Source: Actinomycetes bacterium (lineage in GTDB: Bacteria; Actinomycetota; Actinomycetes; Mycobacteriales; Mycobacteriaceae). From it: a stretch of 64,000 nucleotides of DNA. The position numbers and the translations under genes are program-made. The notes beneath the pieces are model-generated. The model did not search any database. It was given only the letters and a program-made list of their open reading frames with translations, and had not been told where the DNA came from. Location: NCBI GenBank assembly GCA_023461275.1, contig JAEYMI010000043.1, positions 62,001 to 126,000 of the forward strand, given 5' to 3'. Below, one piece after another: positions 51,299 through 61,067 of the stretch (position 1 is the first letter of the stretch; each line of letters begins with the position of its first letter).

Positions 51299-52651
51299 TC
51301 ACTGTTGTCCGGCAGGCGCTTTCATGCGCAGCCGACGCCAGCGGCGCCCACCACGCCGCGACTGCGGTGCGTCAGGTACCGCTCGGCCCGCAGTCATACC
51401 GAACGACCGCATGGCCTCTGAATAACTGTGCAGCAGTTGGTCGGTGGTGTGGTCCCAGGAGAACAGCTCGGCATGCGCGCGGGCCTTGCCTCCCATCGCC
51501 ACCATCCGGTCCGGTTGCGCGAGAAGCTTTTCCAGGGCATTCGTCCAGTCACCGATCTGATGACCGGGCACCAGCACCCCGGTTTCACCGTTGCGCACCG
51601 CGACACCGAGACCACCGACGTCGGCGGCGACAACGGGGATCCCACAAGCCTGCGCTTCGATCGCGACGAGCCCGAAGCTCTCCGAATAGCTGGGCACCGC
51701 AACCAGATTCGACGCGCGGTAGACCTGCGCCAGGCGGGCCGCGGGCTGTGGCGGCAGGAACGTCACCTCCTCGGCGATGCCGAGTTCGGCGGCAAGGTCG
51801 ATCAGTGCGGTCGGACGGTCGAGTCCCGAGCCCGACGGCCCGCCGACGATCAGCACCCGCACCGGCCTGCCGTCGGCGCGGCCCCGCCGGATCAATGGCG
51901 CTGCGGCGCCGAGCAATACGTCGGGAGCCTTGAGTGGCTGGATGCGCCCGACAAAGGTCAGCACGGTCTCGTCGGCGGCCAGCCCGAGGTCGGCGCGCGC
52001 CTGCGATCGCGATCCCGGTCGATAGCAGTCCAGATCCGCTCCCGGGGTGACCACGTCGATGCGCGACGAGTCCGCGTGATACATCGAAACCAGTTCGGCT
52101 GCTTCGGTTTCGGTGTTGGCGACCAGACGGTCGGCCTCGTCGACCACCTGCTGTTCGCCGATCTCACGCAGCCGTGGTTCCGCGGTGTCCCCTGCGGCCA
52201 GCGAGGCGTTCTTGACCGCGGCCAGCGTGTGCGCGGTGTGCACCAGCGGCACCCCCCAACGGTCGCGTGCCAGCCAGCCAACCTGCCCCGACAGCCAGTA
52301 GTGCGAGTGGATGAGGTCGTAGTAGCCGGGCGCGTGCGAGGCCTCGGCCCGCAGCACGTTCGCGGTGAAGGCGCACAGCTGGGCCGGGAGGTCACGCTTG
52401 TCGAGCCCTTCGAACGGGCCCGCGACGATGTGCCGCACGGTCACCCCGGGCGCTGCGGCCACCACCGGCGCATCCGACGACGACGTGGCCCGGGTGAAGA
52501 TCTCCACCTCGACGCCGCGTCGGGCCAGTCGGGTCGCGGTCTGCCACACGTAGACATTCATCCCGCCGGCGTCACCGGTGCCCGGCTGCGCCAGCGGCGA
52601 GGTATGCACCGAGATGAGTGCCACACGCCGCGGCGTCGGGAGAGCGGTCAT
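51299..52651 (-). CDS. mshA: D-inositol-3-phosphate glycosyltransferase MshA
   Basis: First step of mycothiol synthesis: transfers GlcNAc from UDP-GlcNAc to inositol-3-phosphate. GT4-family protein of 450 residues. N-terminal VALISVHTSPLAQPGTGDAGGMNVYV binds acceptor, and the C-terminal domain shows FVGRIQPLKAPDVLLGAA and the E-x7-E region YSESFGLVAIEAQACGIPVVA. Mycothiol is the actinobacterial low-molecular-weight thiol. Position next to the ybjN-like gene supports the name. Confidence 0.95.
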   Translation of the reverse strand: MTALPTPRRVALISVHTSPLAQPGTGDAGGMNVYVWQTATRLARRGVEVEIFTRATSSSDAPVVAAAPGVTVRHIVAGPFEGLDKRDLPAQLCAFTANVLRAEASHAPGYYDLIHSHYWLSGQVGWLARDRWGVPLVHTAHTLAAVKNASLAAGDTAEPRLREIGEQQVVDEADRLVANTETEAAELVSMYHADSSRIDVVTPGADLDCYRPGSRSQARADLGLAADETVLTFVGRIQPLKAPDVLLGAAAPLIRRGRADGRPVRVLIVGGPSGSGLDRPTALIDLAAELGIAEEVTFLPPQPAARLAQVYRASNLVAVPSYSESFGLVAIEAQACGIPVVAADVGGLGVAVRNGETGVLVPGHQIGDWTNALEKLLAQPDRMVAMGGKARAHAELFSWDHTTDQLLHSYSEAMRSFGMTAGRAVPDAPQSRRGGRRWRRLRMKAPAGQQ

Positions 52652-52663
52652 GATCTCCAGCGT

Positions 52664-52824
52664 AGAGCGTGTCTCCGATTACTTCTGCGAGGTATTGGTG
52701 GAATCGATTGGTCTCTGGCAAGGCGGAGGAGGGAGCGATAGCGGCGCTATCGTGACCGACGACAACGCAGCCAGGGGGCAATCGAGCCGCCAAGACCCGC
52801 AAAGGGTAATGGGAGACACGCTCT
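52664..52824. mobile_element. Candidate 161-bp MITE with 19-bp terminal inverted repeats
   Basis: Left end AGAGCGTGTCTCCGATTAC (52664-52682) and right end, read inverted, AGAGCGTGTCTCCCATTAC (52806-52824), differ at one base. The 120-bp interior has no intact gene but a small dyad CGATAGC-GGC-GCTATCG. No obvious target duplication is seen. It lies in the 357-bp gap between mshA and the glycosidase lipoprotein gene, which has no other gene I can support. Confidence 0.62.
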
Positions 52825-53008
52825 CGCCAACGGTTCGAGAACAATTCCCTGGTGAGCCGTTGGACCCGGGGTGCCCCGGCAAACACCTGGTCGGTCCGGC
52901 CCCGGCGACATGTGGATTATCAGCTTTGATGATCCCGCACACGCTGCACCACGTCGGCCGCGTAGCGTCGAACATGTGGTCGGGCCACTCCGGAATCGGT
53001 GTGCGGCG

Positions 53009-54124
53009 ATGGCCCGGATCGCCGGGACCCTCGCCGTCACCGCTGCGGTGCTCGCCGGCTGCACCAGCGCCGGCACCGAACGCGCATCCTCCGCCACGCC
53101 GCCGGCGCCCAACGGGGCGTCCGCTCCGGCACGGGTGACCGCCACCGGCGCCCAGTTCCATCTCGACGGACGTCCCTGGTGGCCCACCGGCTTCGACGCC
53201 TACCAACTCGCCACGGACTACACGATCAACGACGGATGCGGCGCCCAGGTCGACCTCGACGCCTACTTCGGTGCGCTGCCACCCCGATCACTTACGCGCT
53301 TCGACCTCTACGCATCACTGGTGATCGACCGCAAGAGCGGGATACCCGACTTCCACAAGGTCGACGCGATCTTCGAGGCGGCCCACCGACACGACCAGCT
53401 GGTCATCCCGGTCCTCGCCGCCGGCGCCGGCGGCTGCGAGGGCGGGACCTTCAAGGATCACGACTGGTATGCCCGGGGCTGGCGCACGGCTCCCGGCGCC
53501 GGTCGGATGACCTACCAGCAGTGGCTCAACGTCGCGGTCTCGCGCTGGCGCAGCCAACCGTCGGTGGCCGGCTGGGAACCGGTCGGAGAACCCGAACCCT
53601 CCCGGTGCCGTACCGCGAGCTGCCCGATCAGCGAGCGCAGTTGTCCGTCTGACGCCGCGCAGGTTCTCAGCCGGTTCTTCGACGATGCCGGCGCCATAGT
53701 GCATTCGCTCGATCCGCACCGACTCATCTTCAGCGGACTGACCGGCGGAGACCAGTGCGGAACAGTCGGAGACGACTACTCGACGATCGCGCGATCGTCG
53801 GGTGTCGATGTCCTCGATTTCCACGACTATCCCGACGACACGCCACCGTCGTTCGACTACGCCCGCGAACTGAGGATCCGGGTATCGCAGGCCACCGCGG
53901 CCGGTAAACCCTTGTCGGTCAATGAGATCGGCATGAAGGCCGGCTCCTGTCTGAACCTCTCCGAACGCGCCGACATCGTGTCGGCGCGGATTCGCGATCA
54001 ACGTGCGGCTGGTACCGCCGGTGCCCTGCTCTGGGCGTTCGTGCCCGATCCCCGTACCGATCAGTGCACCTTCGACATCGGCCCGAAGGATCCGCTGTGG
54101 AACGTGATCGGCTCGACCGGCTGA
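53009..54124 (+). CDS. Secreted lipoprotein with GH5-like glycosidase domain
   Basis: Protein of 371 residues. The signal peptide MARIAGTLAVTAAVLAGC carries the lipobox LAGC, so the mature protein is anchored outside the membrane. The rest looks like a clan-A TIM barrel (mannanase/cellulase type): strand-end acidic residues in GWEPVGEPEP (Glu194) and LSVNEIGM (Glu306) are at the positions of acid/base and nucleophile, with WWPTGFDAYQL at the start. ATG 53009 is chosen for the signal peptide; the frame is open upstream. It converges on, and abuts, a glycosyltransferase operon, which suggests processing of its polysaccharide. Confidence 0.75.
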   Translation: MARIAGTLAVTAAVLAGCTSAGTERASSATPPAPNGASAPARVTATGAQFHLDGRPWWPTGFDAYQLATDYTINDGCGAQVDLDAYFGALPPRSLTRFDLYASLVIDRKSGIPDFHKVDAIFEAAHRHDQLVIPVLAAGAGGCEGGTFKDHDWYARGWRTAPGAGRMTYQQWLNVAVSRWRSQPSVAGWEPVGEPEPSRCRTASCPISERSCPSDAAQVLSRFFDDAGAIVHSLDPHRLIFSGLTGGDQCGTVGDDYSTIARSSGVDVLDFHDYPDDTPPSFDYARELRIRVSQATAAGKPLSVNEIGMKAGSCLNLSERADIVSARIRDQRAAGTAGALLWAFVPDPRTDQCTFDIGPKDPLWNVIGSTG

Positions 54125-55783
54125 CTACCTCGTGACCTCGTAGAGCCGCCAGGTCGGTTGATCCGCGCCGTCATTGGGCGCTTCGAGGATCATCGAGGCG
54201 ATCTGTGCTCCGTTGTCGTACATGGTCGGATAACGGAGATTGACCGCGTCGGATTGACCGCGTCCGGTCCGCGGTACCGCCAGAATGTACTGCACACCAT
54301 GCTCTTTGGGATTGTTGAGAATGTCGGTGAAGTCCTCGTCGGAGGGGATGACGAATTGCGCGGGACGCGTCGAACGCACGACGACGGCGAAACCGTAGAC
54401 GGTGTCGCAGATGACGCTGCCATCGGGGAGGTGGAGTCCGTCGAGGTAGTGCGCGATGGTCTTCTCGGTACTGAACGTGCGGGCCACCCGCTGGGCGTCG
54501 AGGTAGCGCTGAGTTGTGTTGTCCGCATGGGGCGTTGCCAGGGTGACGAGCGCGAATTCCTGAGGAGCGTTCTTCGTCGAACCCATGCCGTACAGCGCGC
54601 TGGGGATGGCGACCACCATGCCCAGGACGGCGACGAGACCGAGCGTGTTGTAGAGCCGTGGGCGGCGCGGTCGCGCCCTGACCGGCGGCATCTCGGCGTA
54701 GTGGCCCAGTCGCCGGTAGGGCACCCTGCGGGTGGCCGGGATGACCAGCAGGGTGATGATCGCCGAGAGCGGGATGACGGTGATGTAGAACCGGAGAAAG
54801 CCGAATGTGGTTCCGCGTGAGTAACTGAGTATCTGGAACGCCAGCACGGCGAGGAACGGAATCGACACCGCCAGAACCGGATAGAAGCGGTGCCGCCGGG
54901 ATCGGACCACCAGCACCATCGCCAGCGTCAACGGCATCAGCGGCGCCAGGATCGCCAGCTCGGTCAGCGAGAAGACCAACGCCGACGACGCGGTGTCCGA
55001 ACCGGTTCCGCCGGACTGCTCGATAATCGACGAGTTGCCGTACTGCGAACTCGTCTGGGCGATCAGGTCGCCGGTGATCAGCCAACTCGTCGCGGCCCAG
55101 ACGAGAAACGCGACGGCGCTGGGGAACACGACGATGGTCGCGTCGATCACGCTGCGCGACAGCCGTTTATCTGATCCGCGGCGACGAAAGGCCACCACCG
55201 CGACGAAGACCGTCGCGGCCAGCGACGCCGCACCGCCGTCGTATCGCGTGAGGTAACCCAATGCCAGTGCGATCCCGGCGATCACGAGCTCATGGACGTC
55301 GTCGGTGTCGACCCACCGCGCGATCCGACGAGCCGCCCAGCACAGGAAGAACAGATACGGCGCCTCGCTCATCCCGTTCGCCCCGTAGAAGACGATCATC
55401 GGGTTGACGGTGTAGCACACGGTCACCGCGATCGTTATCCAGGCGGGCATACCGCGATCGCGACCGATGCCCGAGATCTGCACCACCGAACCGGCCATGA
55501 ACGCCGACGACATCACGGCGGCCGAAATGGCGTCGGTGGTGATCGGTGCCCACAGCGGGGTGAACGCGGTCATCGGCAATTGCACCAGCGTGGTGAGTGG
55601 GGTGAAGATGAAACCGATCGCCGACAGGTGCGGGTCACGGCTGAAGAGCACACTCTGTGCGGCCTGCACGCGCGCAAGTGAATCACCGATGAAGAAGTTG
55701 ATTCCGACCGCAAGGTACAGTCCCACAGCGAGATACAACGCCCAGGTGGCGACGAACAGTAGCCCTAACCCTCGCCTGGTCAC
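54125..55783 (-). CDS. Polytopic membrane glycosyltransferase (GT39/PMT-like, GT-C)
   Basis: Protein of 552 residues with about 11-13 hydrophobic helices and a C-terminal exported domain of about 130 residues (HYLDGLHLPDGSVICDTVYGF...). The first loop (VGINFFIGDSLARVQAAQSVLFSRDPHL) has the acidic residue near the membrane typical of GT-C enzymes, which use polyprenyl-phosphate sugars. The start overlaps the GT2 gene stop by four bases. Last gene of the putative exopolysaccharide operon. Sugar and acceptor unknown. Confidence 0.75.
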   Translation of the reverse strand: MTRRGLGLLFVATWALYLAVGLYLAVGINFFIGDSLARVQAAQSVLFSRDPHLSAIGFIFTPLTTLVQLPMTAFTPLWAPITTDAISAAVMSSAFMAGSVVQISGIGRDRGMPAWITIAVTVCYTVNPMIVFYGANGMSEAPYLFFLCWAARRIARWVDTDDVHELVIAGIALALGYLTRYDGGAASLAATVFVAVVAFRRRGSDKRLSRSVIDATIVVFPSAVAFLVWAATSWLITGDLIAQTSSQYGNSSIIEQSGGTGSDTASSALVFSLTELAILAPLMPLTLAMVLVVRSRRHRFYPVLAVSIPFLAVLAFQILSYSRGTTFGFLRFYITVIPLSAIITLLVIPATRRVPYRRLGHYAEMPPVRARPRRPRLYNTLGLVAVLGMVVAIPSALYGMGSTKNAPQEFALVTLATPHADNTTQRYLDAQRVARTFSTEKTIAHYLDGLHLPDGSVICDTVYGFAVVVRSTRPAQFVIPSDEDFTDILNNPKEHGVQYILAVPRTGRGQSDAVNLRYPTMYDNGAQIASMILEAPNDGADQPTWRLYEVTR

Positions 55784-57330
55784 GCCGCGGACTCCGCTTT
55801 CGGCCCGGTATCCGCGCCGGTGTCGGTGTCGGTGTCGCTGTCGGTGTCGCTGTCATCGGTCGACAGTCCGTGAAATGTCTTCTCCCAGTAGGACGGATTG
55901 CGAATCAGCTGCCACATGCCCTTGAGCGCGGCGATACTCATCATCACCCAATAGGCCGGCACCATCAGTACCGCGCCGAGCAACTCGCTGTGGTCGTCCT
56001 CGCGGACCGCGATGATGTTCATGTAGATCACCGAGACGTTGCCGAAGAGCAACGAGATCAGCGCGAGGTAATACGTTGGGCCCCAGAACAGCCCGGGGAC
56101 GAACCCGGGCTGGCCGGTGATCCAGATGATCAGCATCAACCAGAACAGCATGTTGACGCATGCGATCAGCGGCGTACCGGCGAGCAGGAGCGTGAACCGA
56201 TAGAACGACACCGCGCCGATGGTGCGGATCAGACGGCGGGGATGGCGGACGTGCACCAGCCACGACTGCATATAGCCCTTGTACCAACGGGATCGCTGCC
56301 GAACCCAGTTGATGGCATCGAGGTTGGCCTCCTCCAGAGTCGTCGAATCCACTACGGCGGTGCGGTATCCGTAGGACGCGATCCGCACTCCGAGATCGGC
56401 ATCCTCGGTGACGTTGAACGGATCCCATCCCCCGATGTCGGCGATGATCGAGCGCCGGAAGTGATTGGACGTGCCGCCCAACGGAATCGGCGCGCGGCTG
56501 ACCATGATCCCGGGTAGCAGGTAGCCGAACCAGATGCCGTAGTCGGCCGTGAACCATCGGGTCAGGACGTTGTCGGTGGGATTGTGAAAGCTCAGTTTCG
56601 CCTGCACGCACACCACGTCGTCGCCGGATTCGGCGAAAATGTGTGCCACCCTGCGCAGTTGGAGGGGGTCCGGTTTGTCCTCGGCGTCGTAGATGGTGAC
56701 CAGCTCGCCGGTCGCGAAGTGCAGGCCGTAGTTGCAGGCCTTCGGTTTGGTGCGCGGGTCGGCTTCCGGGACGAGAAGAACTGTGACGGAATCTGATTGG
56801 GACACCTGCTCGGCCGCGGCGATGGTGACCTCGTCGTCGGCTTCCAACAGCAGCAGGATCTGCAGCTTGTCCTTGGGGTACTCCAGCGCCTCGAGATTGG
56901 CGATCAGATCACCGACCACCTCGGGCTCGTTGTAGGCGGGTACCAGAACGGTATACGACGGCAGGTCGTCCTCATCGATCGCACGCGCGACGTCGTCGGG
57001 AACCACCGCCGAACCGTTGACCAGCCCGCGGCCGAAGATGACGAGACGGTCCACCATCGAGAGCACGTAGACCACGGTCATCACGGTGACCAGGACGAAC
57101 GCCGTTTGCTTTGGCGCGACGACGAATCCGAGGGCGACGAGCGCCAGCAGCGCGAAGCCGATCGTCTTCTGGATCCGGGTGAACGGGACCGACGCCGACA
57201 TGTCCGGCCAGCGCTCCCGCAGTCCGTTCACCGCGGAATCGAGTGCGTACTCCCGATAGCTCCGGTCGGCCATCCGCGCAGCCACCGGCGAGTTCGCGTC
57301 GATCTGCGCATCCGCATTCTCGGTACTCAA
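55780..57330 (-). CDS. Processive family 2 glycosyltransferase, cellulose/hyaluronan synthase-like
   Basis: Protein of 516 residues. Two N-terminal helices, then a GT2 catalytic domain: YTVLVPAYNEPEVVGDLI, TIYDAEDKPDPLQLR (DxD-like), ED in FNVTEDADLGVRI and the processivity motif RQRSRWYKGYMQSW (QxxRW). Three to four C-terminal helices form a channel as in BcsA. There is no PilZ domain. The tail is a Ser/Asp/Thr repeat encoded by a short tandem array (55819-55855). It lies one base downstream of the membrane-protein gene in the operon. Confidence 0.87.
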   Translation of the reverse strand: MSTENADAQIDANSPVAARMADRSYREYALDSAVNGLRERWPDMSASVPFTRIQKTIGFALLALVALGFVVAPKQTAFVLVTVMTVVYVLSMVDRLVIFGRGLVNGSAVVPDDVARAIDEDDLPSYTVLVPAYNEPEVVGDLIANLEALEYPKDKLQILLLLEADDEVTIAAAEQVSQSDSVTVLLVPEADPRTKPKACNYGLHFATGELVTIYDAEDKPDPLQLRRVAHIFAESGDDVVCVQAKLSFHNPTDNVLTRWFTADYGIWFGYLLPGIMVSRAPIPLGGTSNHFRRSIIADIGGWDPFNVTEDADLGVRIASYGYRTAVVDSTTLEEANLDAINWVRQRSRWYKGYMQSWLVHVRHPRRLIRTIGAVSFYRFTLLLAGTPLIACVNMLFWLMLIIWITGQPGFVPGLFWGPTYYLALISLLFGNVSVIYMNIIAVREDDHSELLGAVLMVPAYWVMMSIAALKGMWQLIRNPSYWEKTFHGLSTDDSDTDSDTDTDTGADTGPKAESAA

Positions 57331-57331
57331 C

Positions 57332-58918
57332 TCACTTCCCCGCCAAATCGATCTGGGTGTCGATCAGTTTGTTCGCCAAGCCCACCAACAGGTCCCGGTC
57401 CTTGAAGGACGGTTCGAGGTCCTCGACGACCAGATTTCCGCGCAGCAGGATGGTCGCGAAGATTCCGACGTTGCGCATGGTCGACAGCTGCGGTTCGGGA
57501 AACCGAACGTCCGGCTCGTGATTGTCCACTGACATCAGCGACACCACCTGGGTTCTCTCGCCGTCGGTCAACCGCCAGGTGAGCCGGTTGTAGGTGAGGT
57601 AGGCCCGATCATCGACCGCTGTCTGGAGGAAGCCGGAAATGTTGTGGTCCAACATAACCGGAACTCTCGCACTGACCCGGTCGCCCGACGCCCGGTTGTC
57701 GGAGGTGGCCGAGTAGATGCTCAACGCCACCGGGTAGGCGGTCTGGATCGAGTCGATCATCACGATCCGCGGTCGGGCCTGGACATCGAATTGTGCTGAG
57801 CCCGTTCGCTGCCGGACCTCCTGACGGACCGCGATCGCGTCCGGCCCGTAGAGACGGTAGGCCCAGTCGAAGTACCGGTTGTCCAATTCCTGCCAGTTCG
57901 CCGGAACAGCCAGCGGCGGGCGGGTATCGAGGCCCGTGAAGTAGTATCCCGGATCGATCTTCACCTCCGGCGACGGAAAGTAATGGATGACTGCGCCCAT
58001 CAGAGCCAGCGCGATACCGGATCTCAGGGCGTTGGGTGCGGTCAGCGGAGCCGGCGGTCCGGAACCCGGGCGCCACCATCGCATGGCTCCGCGACGCAGG
58101 AACGTCTCGGCCAGCGCCACCACAAGCGCCGCGAACACCGACGGCACCAGCTGATAGACGATCGGCGAAGCTGTCGGAAAGACCAGTGCGACAACACCAA
58201 GCGCCGCGGCCCCTAACGCCAGCGCGGCGAGGGCAGCGATCACCGCTCGTCGTCGAATGGGACCGGCCGCGATCGCCGCGACGATCATCGCGTACACGAT
58301 CATGACCGCACCCGCCGACAGCCGTGAGCCGCCCAGCAGGATCAGGCTCACCCGATAGGGATACGGCAACATGACGATCAGCAGCACCCACACCCACCGA
58401 TACCTCATCATCGGTCGCAGCCCGAAGAGCAGTACCAAACCGCCCATCAGAAACAGCACCAGCGACACCAGGTCCACGTGCAGGACCAGGTAGGCCGACT
58501 GATAGCGGGGACGCAACAACGCTTGGAAACACAGTGCGAGAGCGAGCAACAACATTCCGACGATGGCGTCGGTCTGCCGGTCGTAGATGGGCCGTTCAGG
58601 TGTGCGGCGCACGGTGACACTGATCGCGGCGATCGCGGCGAGTAGCAGGCCACCCAACAGGTACGTCATGGCGCTGCGCGCCACCACCATCTCGATCCAC
58701 AGATTGACCATCGTCTGCCAGTACGCCCCGACGATCACCGCGACCAGGAATGCCCACCGAACGACCATGCTCGCGTACGGATGTGACAGGTCCGGCAGGC
58801 GCCGCTTCGGAGCGCCTGACGCTCCTGTGCCCGCCTCGTCGTCGACGCTCGTCCGGTCTTCGACGCTCGTCTGCGATGCTGCGCCCGTAACGGTGGTGAT
58901 CATCGGGTCGCCGGTCAT
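57332..58918 (-). CDS. Uncharacterised membrane protein of polysaccharide operon
   Basis: Protein of 528 residues: a disordered start of about 45 residues, about 8-9 transmembrane helices (to residue 310), then a soluble extracytoplasmic domain of about 200 residues (YYFTGLDTRPPLAVPANWQELDNRYFDWAYRLYG...). The layout recalls exosortase-EpsI fusions of exopolysaccharide loci, but the exosortase catalytic Cys motif is absent. It lies between the BcsB-like and GT2 genes with gaps of 21 and 1 bp. Function unknown; probably part of the assembly or export machinery. Confidence 0.72.
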   Translation of the reverse strand: MTGDPMITTVTGAASQTSVEDRTSVDDEAGTGASGAPKRRLPDLSHPYASMVVRWAFLVAVIVGAYWQTMVNLWIEMVVARSAMTYLLGGLLLAAIAAISVTVRRTPERPIYDRQTDAIVGMLLLALALCFQALLRPRYQSAYLVLHVDLVSLVLFLMGGLVLLFGLRPMMRYRWVWVLLIVMLPYPYRVSLILLGGSRLSAGAVMIVYAMIVAAIAAGPIRRRAVIAALAALALGAAALGVVALVFPTASPIVYQLVPSVFAALVVALAETFLRRGAMRWWRPGSGPPAPLTAPNALRSGIALALMGAVIHYFPSPEVKIDPGYYFTGLDTRPPLAVPANWQELDNRYFDWAYRLYGPDAIAVRQEVRQRTGSAQFDVQARPRIVMIDSIQTAYPVALSIYSATSDNRASGDRVSARVPVMLDHNISGFLQTAVDDRAYLTYNRLTWRLTDGERTQVVSLMSVDNHEPDVRFPEPQLSTMRNVGIFATILLRGNLVVEDLEPSFKDRDLLVGLANKLIDTQIDLAGK

Positions 58919-58939
58919 CGCGTCACCGAGCCTGCCCTG

Positions 58940-60895
58940 TCACTTGGTGCCCGCACGACGTAGCCGGGTCCGAATGAACACGAGTCCTCCGATGAGCAGC
59001 CCGACGGCGGCGAGGACACCGAGCACCCGCGCCAGCGTCGCCACCGTTGATGGCCCCGACTCCTGTTGCGGCTGAACGGGTTGTGCCACGAATACCGGTT
59101 CACGGCCGGCAACCTTGATCATCGCCTGCCCACTCAGATTGGGCCAACGGGTCGGGTCGGCGCCGAGCCACGACAGCGCATCGTCGAGGTCGGCGGGAAC
59201 GTTGGTCGACGTCGCGACCAGCAGGCTCCGGTTGTCATCGCGCAGCACCTGCAGAGAGCCGAACATCAGTCCCGGGGTCAGCGTCACCTCCGACGTGCGG
59301 CCATCGGCATCGACGACCCGTACGGTCCGGCCATCGGTGTAGACCGGCAACGAGAGTTGCGGCACCCCACTGCCGTTCGCGGCGATCACCACACCCGGCT
59401 GCGTCGAGGACAGGATGTCGTTCACCGGCGCCACGTCGACGCCGATCGGTGCGGCCGCCAACCGTTGTAAGCCGGACATCACCGCGACCGCGCGCGCCAC
59501 GTCGGCGACGTCGCCGATGGTCATTCCGATCTGCATCCGAGGCATGAGAACCTGTGGCAGCGAGCCGAATCCGGATGGTATCGGTGGATCGGCCGGGTCC
59601 GAGGACACCTCTCCGGCGGAGTCCAGCGTCAGCGAACTCTGATAGCCGTCACCACATTGGCTTCCCACGTCGCCACGGGACAGCGTCAAGGTCAGATTCA
59701 CAAAGCGCGCGAGATCGCTGTCCGGGATGGTCACCCAGCGGTTGTATCTCCCGGATTCGTCGGCGGGCCACGTGTCGATCACCTTGTCGCCCAAGTGAAC
59801 CGACAGCATCGACGAGGCCGCTTGCGGCGCAGGCGTATACGTTCCCATCAGTTGCACCCGGACATTCTTCGACGGTCGTCCCAGTCGTGTCTGGTCGATG
59901 CCAATCGACACCGACGGCCAGTTCAGCCCCTGGACCGACTGATCGGCGACTCCGAGATCGGCGAGCGTCCTGACCTTGGGCGGCAGTTGCGGAGCGTCGA
60001 AAAGCTGACCGGCCACCGCCGACGACGACAGCGATATGGGCTCGAGACTCGATGTCAGAAGCCGTGTTTGAGCAATCAGCTGGGCCGGCGGTCCGCCGAT
60101 GGTGAGGTACGGCCCGTTCGGTCCGGGCTGCAGGGTGACCCCGTTCGGCGCCGACGATGACACCACGATCTGCCGTTCCAGTGCGCCCGGCCGATCAACC
60201 GGAACGAGGTTGGCGCGAGGCAACGCTTCGGTGGTCACCCGAACCTCGGCGGTGCCGTACTGAGCGACCACCGCCGTCGCCAGGTTGATCGCCGCCGCCC
60301 CCTCTGGCTCACTGACGTCGTCGGGAACGTAGATGGTGAGCGCACGAAGCGCCGGGGGCAGAAAGTCGGCGACCGACGCGGGCGCCACGTCGGCTCCCGC
60401 ATACTCGACATCGGTATCGGTGATCCGGAAGGCATTCTCGGGATCGAATCGGCAAGTGCCGCTGACCTGTAGGTAGGCGTGCAGCTCGAGGTCCACCGCG
60501 CGCTGCTCGACCCGCACCCCGGGTAGCGGCAGCGTGATCGGCGAATTGGGCGCAGTGCTGATCGGGGTGCGCGATATCAGGCGATCACCTTGCGTGACGT
60601 CGACGATGCCGCCGGTCACGAACGGTGGCAGCGAGACGGTCCCGCGCAGCGCCGTCGGCGACATTCCGTCGGGTACCGGCAATGACAGGCTGACCTGACG
60701 TTGCAGACCGCGGAACACCGGGTCCTGACCGGACCCGATCTCCTGTAGGTCGAGCGCCGGCGGTCGGTCTCCGGGAGCCGCTGCTGCGATCCCGCCGGCC
60801 AGGGCGCTGCCCAGGATCAGCCCGGCTACCAGAATCACCCGGACGACCACCCCGGCCCACGCGGTACGTGTCGACCGAATTGGACTGTGGCGCAT
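58940..60895 (-). CDS. BcsB-like exported polysaccharide-synthase partner
   Basis: Protein of 651 residues with a signal peptide (VVVRVILVAGLILGSALAGGIAAAAPG), a large beta-rich exported region and a single C-terminal anchor (VLGVLAAVGLLIGGLVFI followed by RTRLRRAGTK). Two similar stretches, LPLPGVRVEQRAVDLELHAYLQVSGTCRF and WVTIPDSDLARFVNLTLTLSRGDVGSQC, resemble the carbohydrate-binding repeats of BcsB, the periplasmic partner of cellulose synthase. First gene of the operon leading to the GT2 synthase. The BcsB relation is inferred from architecture and context. Confidence 0.72.
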   Translation of the reverse strand: MRHSPIRSTRTAWAGVVVRVILVAGLILGSALAGGIAAAAPGDRPPALDLQEIGSGQDPVFRGLQRQVSLSLPVPDGMSPTALRGTVSLPPFVTGGIVDVTQGDRLISRTPISTAPNSPITLPLPGVRVEQRAVDLELHAYLQVSGTCRFDPENAFRITDTDVEYAGADVAPASVADFLPPALRALTIYVPDDVSEPEGAAAINLATAVVAQYGTAEVRVTTEALPRANLVPVDRPGALERQIVVSSSAPNGVTLQPGPNGPYLTIGGPPAQLIAQTRLLTSSLEPISLSSSAVAGQLFDAPQLPPKVRTLADLGVADQSVQGLNWPSVSIGIDQTRLGRPSKNVRVQLMGTYTPAPQAASSMLSVHLGDKVIDTWPADESGRYNRWVTIPDSDLARFVNLTLTLSRGDVGSQCGDGYQSSLTLDSAGEVSSDPADPPIPSGFGSLPQVLMPRMQIGMTIGDVADVARAVAVMSGLQRLAAAPIGVDVAPVNDILSSTQPGVVIAANGSGVPQLSLPVYTDGRTVRVVDADGRTSEVTLTPGLMFGSLQVLRDDNRSLLVATSTNVPADLDDALSWLGADPTRWPNLSGQAMIKVAGREPVFVAQPVQPQQESGPSTVATLARVLGVLAAVGLLIGGLVFIRTRLRRAGTK

Positions 60896-61067
60896 GGAGG
60901 TTCCTTCTAGTCGGACCTACATCCCCGTACCTGGCCGAGATCCTCCACGACGAATCAGGCGCTCACCGCCGGCTCCATCAGTACCCGTGATTACACGTTA
61001 ATACAGGCAAACATCAAATGCAGATTAATGCAGTTTCGCCGTGCAAACCACCGTCGTCTACACTTTT

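Noticed and set aside
52740..52830. Riboswitch before the glycosidase lipoprotein
   Set aside because: The stretch looked structured but belongs to the 161-bp inverted-repeat element; no known aptamer core could be matched.
57332..58918. Exosortase/EpsI fusion
   Set aside because: Topology is suggestive, but the catalytic Cys-containing motif is missing; kept as uncharacterised membrane protein.
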